In this document: one piece after another, positions 43,398-51,686 of the stretch
Numbering within the stretch: the first letter of the stretch is position 1
Layout: each line of letters opens with the position of its first letter
Assembly: GCF_013112485.1 (NCBI RefSeq)
Contig: NZ_JABFHG010000003.1
Span: forward strand, 310,001-374,000
DNA length: 64,000 nt
From: Roseicella sp. DB1501
GTDB lineage: Bacteria > Pseudomonadota > Alphaproteobacteria > Acetobacterales > Acetobacteraceae
Direction: 5' to 3'
Translations under genes and position numbers: made by a program
The notes under the pieces: generated by a model
The model's database searches: none
Seen by the model: the letters and a program-made list of their open reading frames with translations, nothing else
Told to the model about the DNA's origin: nothing

Positions 43398-43586
43398 GCG
43401 CCGGGCCTTACCACGCTGGATCTCGCGCTCGACCGCGCTGCGCTCGGAGGAACCGATGCGGCGGATGATCTCGCGCACGATGGCCGGCGTCACCCGGTGC
43501 CGCTTGGCCAGATAGGCGATCTCCTCCTCCTGCTGCGCGGTGTCGCTGGGCGTGTTCGGTGCGGCTTTCGCCTGACTCTGGACCAC
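43395..43586 (-). CDS. DUF3606-like small protein
   Basis: A 63-residue protein, EEEIAYLAKRHRVTPAIVRE then IIRRIGSSERSAVEREIQRG, close to the short helix-turn-helix-like pattern of DUF3606 proteins. The function is unknown. I chose the GTG at 43586 because AGGATAG lies eight bases upstream; a longer form starting with ATG at 43634 or 43643 would add a basic stretch. The TAG stop lies inside the hairpin repeat at 43356-43397, so the repeat may have defined the present C-terminus. Confidence 0.65.
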   Translation of the reverse strand: MVQSQAKAAPNTPSDTAQQEEEIAYLAKRHRVTPAIVREIIRRIGSSERSAVEREIQRGKARR

Positions 43587-43766
43587 GGGGACTATCCTAT
43601 CGTTCCGGCGCCGCGGGGCGGGGCCGTCCTGCATCGGGGGCAAGGATTGGGAGGGGCCGCCGGCTGGCCGACCCTACAGGCTGAATGTGGGCCAGATGGC
43701 GGCGATTTGCTTGTTTCGTTCCGTTGCGGTGGCCCGCGTTACACGCAGGGGTGATCCTCGCTGCGG

Positions 43767-44198
43767 CTATGGCTGGCCGTCGCGCACCGGCTCGGGCCCG
43801 GATGGCCGGGTGAGGATGTAGACCGCGACCGCTGCCATGCAGACCCCGACCAGGACCGAGACCAGCGGCCGCTGCAGCAACAGGGTCAGCATCAGCCAGC
43901 CGAGACCCATGCCGATGAGCGCCGCCCGCTTGGCGCGCGGGGCGATGCTGCCATGGTCCTCCCAATGCCGCAACGTGGCGCCGAAGCGCGGATGCGCCCG
44001 CAGCCGCGCCCGCAGCGCCGGCGAGGCGCGGCCGAAGGCGGCGGCGGCACCGATGAGGAAGATGGTGGTCGGCATCCCCGGCACCACGACGCCGATCGCC
44101 GCCAGCGCCAGGCAGAGATAGCCGAGGCCGAGCAGGACCAGCCGCCCCGCCCGGCGTGGCGCCGAACCCGCCGGCGGCTCCGCCTCGCCGGTCACCAT
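43767..44198 (-). CDS. DUF454 (YbaN-like) inner membrane protein
   Basis: A 143-residue membrane protein with three to four helices. The DUF454 signature is LVLLGLGYLCLALAAIGVVV then PGMPTTIFLIGAAAAFGRAS, with RLRAHPRFGATLRHWEDHGS in the loop and a final RPLVSVLVGVCMAAVAVYIL. The function is unknown in this family. The start ATG at 44198 is followed by a short cytoplasmic segment. It lies 28 bases after the DJ-1-like gene on the same strand. Confidence 0.88.
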   Translation of the reverse strand: MVTGEAEPPAGSAPRRAGRLVLLGLGYLCLALAAIGVVVPGMPTTIFLIGAAAAFGRASPALRARLRAHPRFGATLRHWEDHGSIAPRAKRAALIGMGLGWLMLTLLLQRPLVSVLVGVCMAAVAVYILTRPSGPEPVRDGQP

Positions 44199-44226
44199 GC
44201 CCGCGCCGGGCTCCCCATCGGACCGG

Positions 44227-44931
44227 TCAGGCCGCGGCCAGCCGGGCCGCGACGCGGGCGACCAGCGCCTCCCGCTCGGCCCGCATCGTCGCACCGCGCT
44301 GCCGGGCGGCCTGCAGCACCGTGGCCGGAGCGGTGGCCGGCTCGCCAGACTGGAAGGGCGGGTCGGGCGCGTATTCGATTTGCAGTTGCACGGATTGCGC
44401 CACCTCCGGGCCGGCGATCTCGGCGAGCAGGGCAAGGGCGAAGTCGATCCCGGCCGTCACGCCGCCGCCGGTGACGAGGTTGCCGTCGCGCACCACCCGC
44501 GCCCGCACCGGCTCGGCCCCCAGGGCGGCGAGGAAGTCATGGCTCGCCCAATGCGTCGTCGCCCGCTTGCCGCGCAGCAGGCCGGCGGCGCCGAGCACCA
44601 GCGCGCCGGTGCAGACCGAGGTGACCCAGCGCGCCCCGGTGGCCTGGCGGCGGAGGAAGTCCAGCACCGCCGCATCCTCCATCAGCGGCGCGACGCCCGG
44701 CCCGCCCGGGACGCAGATGAAATCGAGCGGCGGGCAATCGGCGAGGGCGGTGTCGGCCAGGATGGTGAGGCCGGTATCGGCGCGCACCGGCCCCGCCTCC
44801 TTCCACAGGGTCCGCACCGTCGCGCCCGGCAATCGGCTCAGCACCTCGAAGGGGCCGGTGAAGTCGAGCTGGGTGAGGCGCGGGAAGAGCAGGAAGCCGA
44901 GACTGAGACCAGAAGGCGTATAGGACGGCAT
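44227..44931 (-). CDS. DJ-1/PfpI family protein, isonitrile hydratase-like
   Basis: A 234-residue class I glutamine amidotransferase-like fold: LGFLLFPRLTQLDFTGPFEV at the start, DFICVPGGPGVAPLMEDAAV, then the nucleophile elbow SVCTGALVLGAAGLLRGKRA with the reactive Cys, and TTHWASHDFLAALGAEPVRA. The wording is closest to isonitrile (cyclohexyl isocyanide) hydratases, but glyoxalase-like or ThiJ roles are possible. The ATG follows GGAGGAATG at good spacing. A DUF454 gene follows and may be co-transcribed. Confidence 0.87.
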   Translation of the reverse strand: MPSYTPSGLSLGFLLFPRLTQLDFTGPFEVLSRLPGATVRTLWKEAGPVRADTGLTILADTALADCPPLDFICVPGGPGVAPLMEDAAVLDFLRRQATGARWVTSVCTGALVLGAAGLLRGKRATTHWASHDFLAALGAEPVRARVVRDGNLVTGGGVTAGIDFALALLAEIAGPEVAQSVQLQIEYAPDPPFQSGEPATAPATVLQAARQRGATMRAEREALVARVAARLAAA

Positions 44932-45079
44932 GCGGGCATTCCTCCAACGGCGCCGCCATGCGTCCGGCCGGTGCGGCGATGCGCGCCGGCCGGACTCTGC
45001 CATGCCGGCCCGGAGGGGGAAACCGCGCCGCCGCGGAACCGCCCGCCGCTACCCTGGATCGCGCCGCGATCGTCGCATG

Positions 45080-45186
45080 CCAGAGCAGATCGCCGCAGGG
45101 CGGAATCGCCCGGAGAGGTGAATCTGCTCTGCAAACAACGAGATAGAGCGCATTCCGCTATTCCGGTCAGAGTGAATGCGCTCTAG
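45080..45186 (+). repeat. paired-hairpin repeat, family 2, copy 1
   Basis: An element of about 107 bases. Hairpin 1 has arms AGAGCAGAT and ATCTGCTCT with a nested GGGCG-GAAT-CGCCC; the linker is GCAAACAACGAGAT; hairpin 2 has perfect 11-base arms AGAGCGCATTC and GAATGCGCTCT and ends CTAG. A second, inverted copy is at 62191-62298. The linker core CAAACAACG recurs in family 1. Confidence 0.85.
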
Positions 45187-45198
45187 CCTTGCCGGGCA

Positions 45199-45227
45199 CC
45201 CGTCGCCGGCCTGCCGCCGGCGACGGG
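45199..45227. other. strong 12-base-pair hairpin upstream of the CLC gene
   Basis: CCCGTCGCCGGC and GCCGGCGACGGG pair perfectly around CTGCC. It lies 144 bases before the CLC start and 13 bases after the family 2 repeat. It may be a terminator for read-through or an RNA leader structure. Confidence 0.5.
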
Positions 45228-45370
45228 CGGGGCCGCTGCGAGCCGGCGCAGCGGATGGTGCGGCGCGTGGCGGACTGCCCGGAATCGCGGGCGAGCCGGA
45301 CGCGGTCGCGCCTGCCGGCGATGCGCGCCGGGGCGCTGCCCGCCCGGCAGCCCGATCCAGGTAGGTTGCG

Positions 45371-46708
45371 ATGCTGCCCCGGTCCTTTCCCTCCTCGCGG
45401 CGCCTGCGGCTGCACTCGGCGCGCACGCAGCGGCAGCTCATCTTCCTGCTCGGCGGCATCGTGGTCGGCGCCGCGGCGGTGGCGCTCGCCCTGCTCGCCG
45501 ACCTGGCGCAGGAGGCCTTCCGGGCGCTGCTCGACCGGTGGCGCTACGCCCCGCTGATCGTGACGCCGCTCGGCATGGGGCTCTCCGCCTGGCTGGCACG
45601 GCGCTACTTCCCGGGTTCGGGCGGCAGCGGCATCCCGCAGGCGATCGCCGCCCGCAAGCTGCTGAACCAGTCGGCGCGCGCCGCGCTGGTCTCGCTGCGC
45701 ATCGCGGTCGGCAAGATCCTGCTGACGCTGTTCGGCCTGCTCTGCGGCGCCTCGGTGGGCCGCGAGGGGCCGACGGTGCAGGTCGGCGCCTCCATCATGT
45801 TCGCCATCGGCCGGCTCTCGCCGCGGCGCCAGCCGGGGCTGATCCTGGCCGGCGCCTCGGCGGGCGTCGCCGCCGCCTTCAACACGCCGCTCGCCGGCAT
45901 CGTCTTCGGCATCGAGGAGATGAGCCGCGCCTTCGAGGTGAAGTCGAGCGGGTTGCTCATCGTCGCCATCATCACCGCCGGCCTCACCTCGCTGGCGCTG
46001 CTCGGCAACTACACCTATTTCGGCACCACGACGGCGACGCTGCAGGGCGCCGCGGGCTGGCTGGCGGTGCCGGTCTGCGGCCTCGCCGGCGGGCTGCTCG
46101 GAGGTGCCTTCAGCCGCATCCTGGTCGAGGTGGCGGGCGGCCTGCCGGGCGCCGCCGGCCGCGCCATCCGCCGCCATCCGGTCGTCTTCGCCATGCTCTG
46201 CGGCCTCGGCACCGCCTTCTGCGGCCTCGCCTCGGGCGACATGGTCTACGGCACGAGCTATGGCGAGGTGCGGGCGCTGGTCGATGACGGCACGCCGCTG
46301 ACGCAATCCTTCGCCCTGCTGAAGTTCGGCGCCACGGTCCTCGCCGCCATCAGCGGCATCCCGGGCGGCATCTTCGCGCCCTCCCTCGCGGTCGGCGCCG
46401 GGCTCGGCTTCAACATCGCCACGCTGTTCCCGGACGTCTCCCTCGACGCCATGGTGCTGCTCGGCATGGTCGCCTATTTCGCCGGCGTGGTGCAGGCGCC
46501 GATCACCGCCTTCGTCATCGTCACCGAGATGACCAACGACCATGCGATGGTCATCCCGCTGATGATGGCGGCGATCATCGGCTCGCAGGTTTCGCGCCTG
46601 CTCTGCGCCGAGGGCGTCTACCACGCGCTGGCGCGCAACTTCATCGGGCCGGCGGCGCGGCCGGGCGATGCGCCGGTCGCGCGGAGCACGGGCGCGCCGG
46701 AGCACTGA
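45371..46708 (+). CDS. CLC family chloride/proton antiporter
   Basis: A 445-residue membrane protein with the three CLC selectivity motifs: GSGGSGIPQAI, GREGPTVQVGA with gating Glu132, and GIPGGIFAPSLAVGA. The pair Glu182-Glu183 in GIEEM corresponds to the internal proton glutamate region of bacterial exchangers, so exchange of chloride (or fluoride or nitrate) for protons is likelier than a pure channel. The length is typical and there is no cytoplasmic CBS pair. The ATG start follows AGGTAGG. Two adjacent palindromes follow the stop. Confidence 0.93.
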   Translation: MLPRSFPSSRRLRLHSARTQRQLIFLLGGIVVGAAAVALALLADLAQEAFRALLDRWRYAPLIVTPLGMGLSAWLARRYFPGSGGSGIPQAIAARKLLNQSARAALVSLRIAVGKILLTLFGLLCGASVGREGPTVQVGASIMFAIGRLSPRRQPGLILAGASAGVAAAFNTPLAGIVFGIEEMSRAFEVKSSGLLIVAIITAGLTSLALLGNYTYFGTTTATLQGAAGWLAVPVCGLAGGLLGGAFSRILVEVAGGLPGAAGRAIRRHPVVFAMLCGLGTAFCGLASGDMVYGTSYGEVRALVDDGTPLTQSFALLKFGATVLAAISGIPGGIFAPSLAVGAGLGFNIATLFPDVSLDAMVLLGMVAYFAGVVQAPITAFVIVTEMTNDHAMVIPLMMAAIIGSQVSRLLCAEGVYHALARNFIGPAARPGDAPVARSTGAPEH

Positions 46709-46712
46709 CGCA

Positions 46713-46746
46713 GCCGTCCGGACGGCCCTGTGCGCGCACGCACAGG
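46713..46746 (+). terminator. double hairpin after the CLC gene
   Basis: GCCGTCC-GGACGGC (46713-46726) is followed at once by CCTGTGCG and CGCACAGG around CGCA (46727-46746). Both stems are perfect. There is no long T run. Confidence 0.5.
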
Positions 46747-46846
46747 ATCCGTTGAAACGACGCTTGCGGCGCGCCGCGATGCGGCGGCACGGTCCCCGCG
46801 TTGCGTCGCGGCGAAGCGGGTGGCGTGACGGCAGGCGGGGGATCGG

Positions 46847-47587
46847 ATGTCGAATATCGCCGGCAAGGCCTATGCGATGAACGTGCTGACGCCGATCCGG
46901 CGTCGCTGGTCCTGGCTGCCGGACTGGTCCTGGCTGCCGAGCCGGCCCGCGCTGCAGGTCCTGCTCTTCATGCTGGCGCGCTGCCGCCCCTCGCAGCTCC
47001 GCGGGCTGCTCGGCCTGCGGCTGATCCATTTCGCGCGCTGGGTCGTCATCCCGCGCGACGCCTGGCCCGATCTCGGCCAGGGCCGGCCGCGGCTGCAGCA
47101 TGACGCCATGCTCTTCCTGAGCAATTTCAACGGCACCTGGGACCAGTACATCGACGCCTTCGCCGATGGCATCCCGAGCGGGCTCGACATCTTCTGGTAC
47201 ACCAGCACCCGCTACCCGCGATCGATCCCGATCACCGACTTCAAGGCCTATATCAGCCGCAATCAGATTGACACGAACTACTACTACAACGCGACGCCCG
47301 GCGCGGCGCAGCGCGACATCAAGCGGGCGCTGCGCGTGGCGCGTGGCATCGCGGCGCTGGCGGCGGTGCATGCGAAGGGCGACCCGGCCGCCTTCGCCGC
47401 CGAATACCGCCGGCAGCTGGTGGAGGAGGGGCTGCAGAACTGCCTCGGCAGCCATGGCGACGCGCCCTCCGCCTCGGTCGCCGCGGAACGCGCCGATGAG
47501 CGCCGCACCCATTACCTCGCCGAGAGCCGGGCGGCCGACTGGCGGATGCCGCCGCCGGATGCCGCCCTGCCGAAGGCGGCGGAGTAG
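46847..47587 (+). CDS. unknown protein 1 of the DyP-P450 operon
   Basis: A 246-residue protein not recognised as a named family. Visible blocks are RLIHFARWVVIPRDAW (about residues 58-73), MLFLSNFNGTWDQYIDAFAD (about 88-107), then a run with DFKAYISRNQIDTNYYYNAT (about 138-157) and a charged C-terminus. The first two blocks and the last resemble stretches of the next gene product, in the same order. A weakly hydrophobic N-terminal segment is present but no clear signal peptide. It opens a four-gene operon; the gap to the next gene is nine bases. Codon use is like neighbours. Confidence 0.75.
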   Translation: MSNIAGKAYAMNVLTPIRRRWSWLPDWSWLPSRPALQVLLFMLARCRPSQLRGLLGLRLIHFARWVVIPRDAWPDLGQGRPRLQHDAMLFLSNFNGTWDQYIDAFADGIPSGLDIFWYTSTRYPRSIPITDFKAYISRNQIDTNYYYNATPGAAQRDIKRALRVARGIAALAAVHAKGDPAAFAAEYRRQLVEEGLQNCLGSHGDAPSASVAAERADERRTHYLAESRAADWRMPPPDAALPKAAE

Positions 47588-47596
47588 GAGCGGGCG

Positions 47597-48625
47597 ATGC
47601 CGAATTTCGACACCGGCCACTACTTCCTCACCGTCCTCGCGCCGGTGCGGGCCGGCCGCGCCGGGCCGGAGGGCGAGTCCCACCGCCAGCGGCTGCTCGA
47701 GGCGCTGGCGCGGCTGCCGCAATCCGAGACCACGGCGAAGTCCCGCGGCACCACGGCGCAGAGTCCCTTCGCGCGCAGCCGGCTGACGCATCTCGCCCGC
47801 TTCGCGCTGATCGACGACCTGCCCTATAACGGCCGCGAGTCCGGCGACGCCCTGATCGACCGATTGAAGGAGCGGGATCCGCTGGAGCCGCAGCGGGCGG
47901 ACCGGCTGCCGACGCCCTATCTGCTCTTCGCCGCCGAGTTCGACGCCGAGGACGGCAGCGAGACCTCGCTGCGATGCTACACCGACACGCTCTGGCGGAC
48001 CATGCGCCCCGAGCTGGAGGCCGTCTTCGGCGCCTGCCACGGCTTCGAGGCGGTGACCGGGGCCGAGGACTTCTTCCGCTACATCCGGCGCTGCCAGGTC
48101 GAGACGACCATGCCCTTCAACGACTATGACCCGGAGGAGCCGCAGAGGCAGCGGCTGCAGGATGTGCTGCCGCTGCCGCTCGACAGGCTCCGCCGCCTTT
48201 GGCAGCTCCTGCCCCGGCTCGCCTATGCCTGGGGCGCCGTGCTGCTCTTGGTCGTCGTCGTCGCGCTGATCGCGGGCGGGGCGCTGCCGCGCATCGCCGT
48301 CGGGCTGCTGCTCGGGACCCTTCTCCTCGTGGTGCTAGGGCTCGGCGCAGCCTGGTTCGCCCTGCAGCGGTTCTGGCGCCGCGCCCTGGCGCTCGGCGAC
48401 GTACCGCTGCCGCGCAGCGCCTCGCTGCCGGAGGTGCTGAAGGCGCTCTACCTGCAGCAGCATTTCGCCGATTTCGTGATCGCCGCGCAGGATGCGACGC
48501 CGGAAGCCCTGCATGCCAAGTTCGGCCGCTTCCTCGCCCGGCACCGGCCGGCGGAGGTCGCGGCGCCGAGCCAGGCGCCGGGCCTGATCTGCCTGCCGGA
48601 GAAGATCCTGCCGCCGGGAGCCTGA
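47597..48625 (+). CDS. unknown membrane protein 2 of the DyP-P450 operon
   Basis: A 342-residue protein of unrecognised family. Residues about 60-190 contain SRLTHLARFALIDDLPYNGR, YLLFAAEFDAEDGSETSLRC and DFFRYIRRCQVETTMPFNDY, which parallel the blocks of the preceding protein. Two adjacent hydrophobic helices lie at about 208-255 (AVLLLVVVVALIAGGALP and a second). The C-terminal part of about 85 residues (LPRSASLPEVLKALYLQQHF) is probably cytoplasmic. It starts nine bases after gene 1 and ends three bases before the peroxidase gene. Its role is unknown; membrane anchoring of the oxidative complex is one possibility. Confidence 0.75.
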   Translation: MPNFDTGHYFLTVLAPVRAGRAGPEGESHRQRLLEALARLPQSETTAKSRGTTAQSPFARSRLTHLARFALIDDLPYNGRESGDALIDRLKERDPLEPQRADRLPTPYLLFAAEFDAEDGSETSLRCYTDTLWRTMRPELEAVFGACHGFEAVTGAEDFFRYIRRCQVETTMPFNDYDPEEPQRQRLQDVLPLPLDRLRRLWQLLPRLAYAWGAVLLLVVVVALIAGGALPRIAVGLLLGTLLLVVLGLGAAWFALQRFWRRALALGDVPLPRSASLPEVLKALYLQQHFADFVIAAQDATPEALHAKFGRFLARHRPAEVAAPSQAPGLICLPEKILPPGA

Positions 48626-48628
48626 GCC

Positions 48629-50383
48629 ATGCCGAAGGACGACACCGCTGCGCCGGGCCATTGGGGGGGCGAGCCGGCGGCCCTGCGCCGCGACACGCCG
48701 CCGGATGGCGCGCCCCGGCTCGACCTGCCCGACATCCAGGGCAACATCCACCGGCCCTACGGGCGCTACGGCTTCCCCTATGCCCGCACCTTCCTGTTCC
48801 ACATCGCCGCCGATGGCGGCGAGGCCGGGCGGTGGTTCGTCGACCAGCTCCGCCCGCACGTCACCACCGCCGAGCCCTGGGCCAGCAGCCGGGTGCCGGA
48901 CCGGGACGGGCTGCGGCAGAAGCCCGATATCGCGCTGAACATCGCCTTCACCTGGGCCGGCCTCCTCGCCCTCGGCCTGCCGACCGCGACGCTGCGGCAG
49001 ATGCCGGACGAGTTCATCGAGGGCATGGCCCGCCGCAACCACATCCTCGGTGATCTCGGCCCGAACCACCCGGATGGCTGGGACCCGGTCTGGCGCGACG
49101 GCGCGCGGAAGGCGGACCGGCGCGTGCATGTCTGGCTCAACCTCAGCGCCGCGGCGCGGGAGAGCGACGGTCGGCCGGTCGAGGCCCTGGCGCGCTGGAC
49201 CGAGTGGCTGCAGGCGCTGCTGCGGCACCGGCGCGCGCGTGACCGCGTGCTGCTGCTGCCCGGCCATGGCCGCGACGGCGCCGGGCTGTGGCAGGACAGC
49301 GCCGCGCTCATGGCGCGCGACCCGGCGAGCGGCCGGCTGGTGCCGACGGCGAAGGAGCATTTCGGCTTCACCGACGGCATCTCCGACCCCGTCTTCGCCG
49401 GGCAGGGGGTGCTGGACGAGGACAGGCAGGCCGCGATCGGCGCCGGCAAGCTGCTGCGCGGCCCGCCCGGCGCGTCCCGGCGCTGGCAGCCGCTGGCCAC
49501 CGGCGAGTTCCTGCTCGGCCATCCGAATGAGGGACAGGAGCTGGCGCGGAGCAGCGTCCCCTACGGCTTCATGCGCAACGGCACCTTCATGGCGCTGCGC
49601 AAGCTGCACCAGAACACCGGCCGCTTCGCCGCGGCGATCGAGCGGCATGCCGAGGTCTTCCAGCGCGTCGCCGGGCTGCCGACGCCCGAGGTAGCGCGGG
49701 AGACGCTGCGCGCCAAGATGGTCGGCCGCTGGTCGAGCGGCGTGCCGCTGATCCTGGCGCCGACCCATGCCGAGATGCTGGCGATGCTGGACCGCTTCCC
49801 GCTGCTGTTGAAGCAGGAGCAGGGCGTGCCGCTGACCGGCGCCGAGACGTGGGAGGCGAAGCGGCAGCTTGCCGCCTTCAACCGCGAGGCCGCGGATTAC
49901 CGCTATATCGACGATCCGGAGGGCATCCGCTGCCCGCTCGGCGCGCATGTCCGCCGCGCCAACCCGCGCGACATGCTCGATCCCGCGCCCGAGCCCGGTT
50001 GCAGCGCCTCGACCCTCACCAACCGTCGGCGCATCCTCCGCCGCGGCCTGCCCTATGGCGAGACCACGCCGCGCGACGAGGACGAGCACGGCGTCTTCAT
50101 CATGGCGCTCTGCGCCAGCCTGTTCCGGCAATTCGAGTTCGTGCAGCAGCAATGGATGCAGTACGGGCTCGATCTCGAATCCGGCAACGACACCTGCCCG
50201 ATCACCGGCAGCCGCGAGCAGTCGGCGCGCTTCGTCATTCCCGCCGACCCGGCCTCCGGCCGGCTGCCCTATGTCGCGGACCGGCTGCCGCATTTCGTCG
50301 AGACGCGCGGCGGCGACTATTTCTTCATCCCGAGCCTGAGCGCGCTGCGCATGATCGCCATGGGGGAAATCGACCCGACATGA
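48629..50383 (+). CDS. DyP-type heme peroxidase, long form
   Basis: A 584-residue peroxidase. The distal GxxDG motif is FTDGISDP with Asp249. The proximal heme His is probably His440 in CPLGAHVRRANPRD, and a conserved Arg follows in LTNRRRILRRGLPYG. LDLPDIQGNIHRPYGRYGFP at residues 31-50 is the usual DyP start. It is longer than the common A and B types (about 300-420 residues) and fits the larger C/D (V) type. No signal peptide is seen. The P450 gene overlaps its stop by four bases. Confidence 0.9.
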   Translation: MPKDDTAAPGHWGGEPAALRRDTPPDGAPRLDLPDIQGNIHRPYGRYGFPYARTFLFHIAADGGEAGRWFVDQLRPHVTTAEPWASSRVPDRDGLRQKPDIALNIAFTWAGLLALGLPTATLRQMPDEFIEGMARRNHILGDLGPNHPDGWDPVWRDGARKADRRVHVWLNLSAAARESDGRPVEALARWTEWLQALLRHRRARDRVLLLPGHGRDGAGLWQDSAALMARDPASGRLVPTAKEHFGFTDGISDPVFAGQGVLDEDRQAAIGAGKLLRGPPGASRRWQPLATGEFLLGHPNEGQELARSSVPYGFMRNGTFMALRKLHQNTGRFAAAIERHAEVFQRVAGLPTPEVARETLRAKMVGRWSSGVPLILAPTHAEMLAMLDRFPLLLKQEQGVPLTGAETWEAKRQLAAFNREAADYRYIDDPEGIRCPLGAHVRRANPRDMLDPAPEPGCSASTLTNRRRILRRGLPYGETTPRDEDEHGVFIMALCASLFRQFEFVQQQWMQYGLDLESGNDTCPITGSREQSARFVIPADPASGRLPYVADRLPHFVETRGGDYFFIPSLSALRMIAMGEIDPT

Positions 50384-51675
50384 CCGAGCTCTCGGCCCCC
50401 TTGCCGGCCCCCGTCCTCCCCACCCCGGCGGCGCGCCCCGGTGGGCGGCTGCCCGGCTGGCTGCAGCGGCACATGGACCTCGGCTTCCGCATCCTGCGCA
50501 ACACCCTGCCGATCCTCGTCCTCCCCTTCCGCATCCGCGGCCGGCGCTGGGCCTGTGTCACCCGCGCCGAGGATGTCGAGGCGGTGCTGCGTCGGCCCGA
50601 CGTCTTCGACGTGCCCTATGCGGCGAAGATCGCCGTCGTCATGGAGGGCGGCAACATCTTCCTCGGCATGCCGGATACGGAGGAGGCGCGGCGCGACAAG
50701 GCCAATATGCGCCTGACCGCGCCCTCGGCCGAGGCGCGGGCGCGGATCGGGCCGGAGACGGCGCGGCTGGCCGCCGAGGTGGTGCGGCAGGCTGCCCCGC
50801 GGCGCCGCCTCGACCTTGCCATGGAGCTGTCGCAGGCGGTGACGACGCGGCTCTACGCCGCCTATTTCGGCCTCGGGGACGCGCCGGAGCGCGAGATCGC
50901 GGACCAGGCGCGGGCGCTGTTCGGCTACATGTTCGGGAACCCGCTCGACGACTTGGCGCAGCGCGCCGCGGCCGAGCCGGTGGCCGCGGCGCTGCGCCGC
51001 CGGATCGGAGCGGCGGTCGCGGCGCGCAAGCGGACCCCGGGGGTGGGCGAGGGGGCGGGTGAGGACGTGCTCGGGCGCTGCCTGCGGCTGCAGGCGGAGG
51101 GCCGGCCCGGCTTCACCGACCTCGAGATCCGCAACAACCTGATCGGCCTCGTCGTCGGCGCCCTGCCGCAGGCGCCGATGCTGATCCCGCAACTCTTCGA
51201 CCTGCTGCTCGACCGACCGCGGGAGCTGGCGGCGGCGCAGGCGGCGGCGCGGGCGGATGACGACGCGGCGCTGGCCCGCATCGTCTTCGAGGCGGCCCGC
51301 TTCCGGCCGCTGACGCCGGGCCTGTTCCGCCTCTGCCGCGAGGATTACCGGCTGGCGGCCGGGCATTGGCGGGGCCGGACCATCAGGGCCGGCACCATCG
51401 TGCTCGCCGCCACGCGCTCGGCCATGATGGATGGCCGCCGGGTGCCGGCGCCGCGCGAATTCCGCACCGACCGGCTGGACCCGCTCGGCCTGCATTTCGG
51501 CCTCGGCCAGCATGAATGCTTCGGCATCCACATGAACCAGGCGATGCTGCCGCAGATCTGCAAGCCGGTGCTGCGCCTGCCCGGCCTGCGCCGGGCGCCG
51601 GGCGAGGAGGGGCGGCTCCGGCTCGACGACGCCTTCGGCATCTTTCCGATGAACCTGACCGTCGCCTTCGACTGA
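50380..51675 (+). CDS. cytochrome P450-like protein
   Basis: A 431-residue P450-like protein. The heme-binding loop is FGLGQHECFG with thiolate Cys380, and the ExxR motif is Glu304 to Arg307 in EAARFRPL. The usual I-helix oxygen-activation motif ([AG]Gx[DE]T) is not seen: residues 260-264 read GALPQ, with Pro and Gln where acid and Thr are expected. This suggests peroxide-driven or non-monooxygenase chemistry, as in other P450s without the pair. No ferredoxin or reductase gene is near. It overlaps the DyP gene by four bases. Confidence 0.87.
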   Translation: MTELSAPLPAPVLPTPAARPGGRLPGWLQRHMDLGFRILRNTLPILVLPFRIRGRRWACVTRAEDVEAVLRRPDVFDVPYAAKIAVVMEGGNIFLGMPDTEEARRDKANMRLTAPSAEARARIGPETARLAAEVVRQAAPRRRLDLAMELSQAVTTRLYAAYFGLGDAPEREIADQARALFGYMFGNPLDDLAQRAAAEPVAAALRRRIGAAVAARKRTPGVGEGAGEDVLGRCLRLQAEGRPGFTDLEIRNNLIGLVVGALPQAPMLIPQLFDLLLDRPRELAAAQAAARADDDAALARIVFEAARFRPLTPGLFRLCREDYRLAAGHWRGRTIRAGTIVLAATRSAMMDGRRVPAPREFRTDRLDPLGLHFGLGQHECFGIHMNQAMLPQICKPVLRLPGLRRAPGEEGRLRLDDAFGIFPMNLTVAFD

Positions 51676-51686
51676 CCGGCCCCTGC

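Larger units (their letters stand above)
44932..45370. other. gene-free region with repeat and hairpin
   Basis: Between the divergent DJ-1-like gene (minus) and the CLC gene (plus) lie a family 2 repeat (45080-45186) and a 12-base-pair hairpin (45199-45227). The remainder is GC-rich without recognisable coding or promoter signals. Confidence 0.6.
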
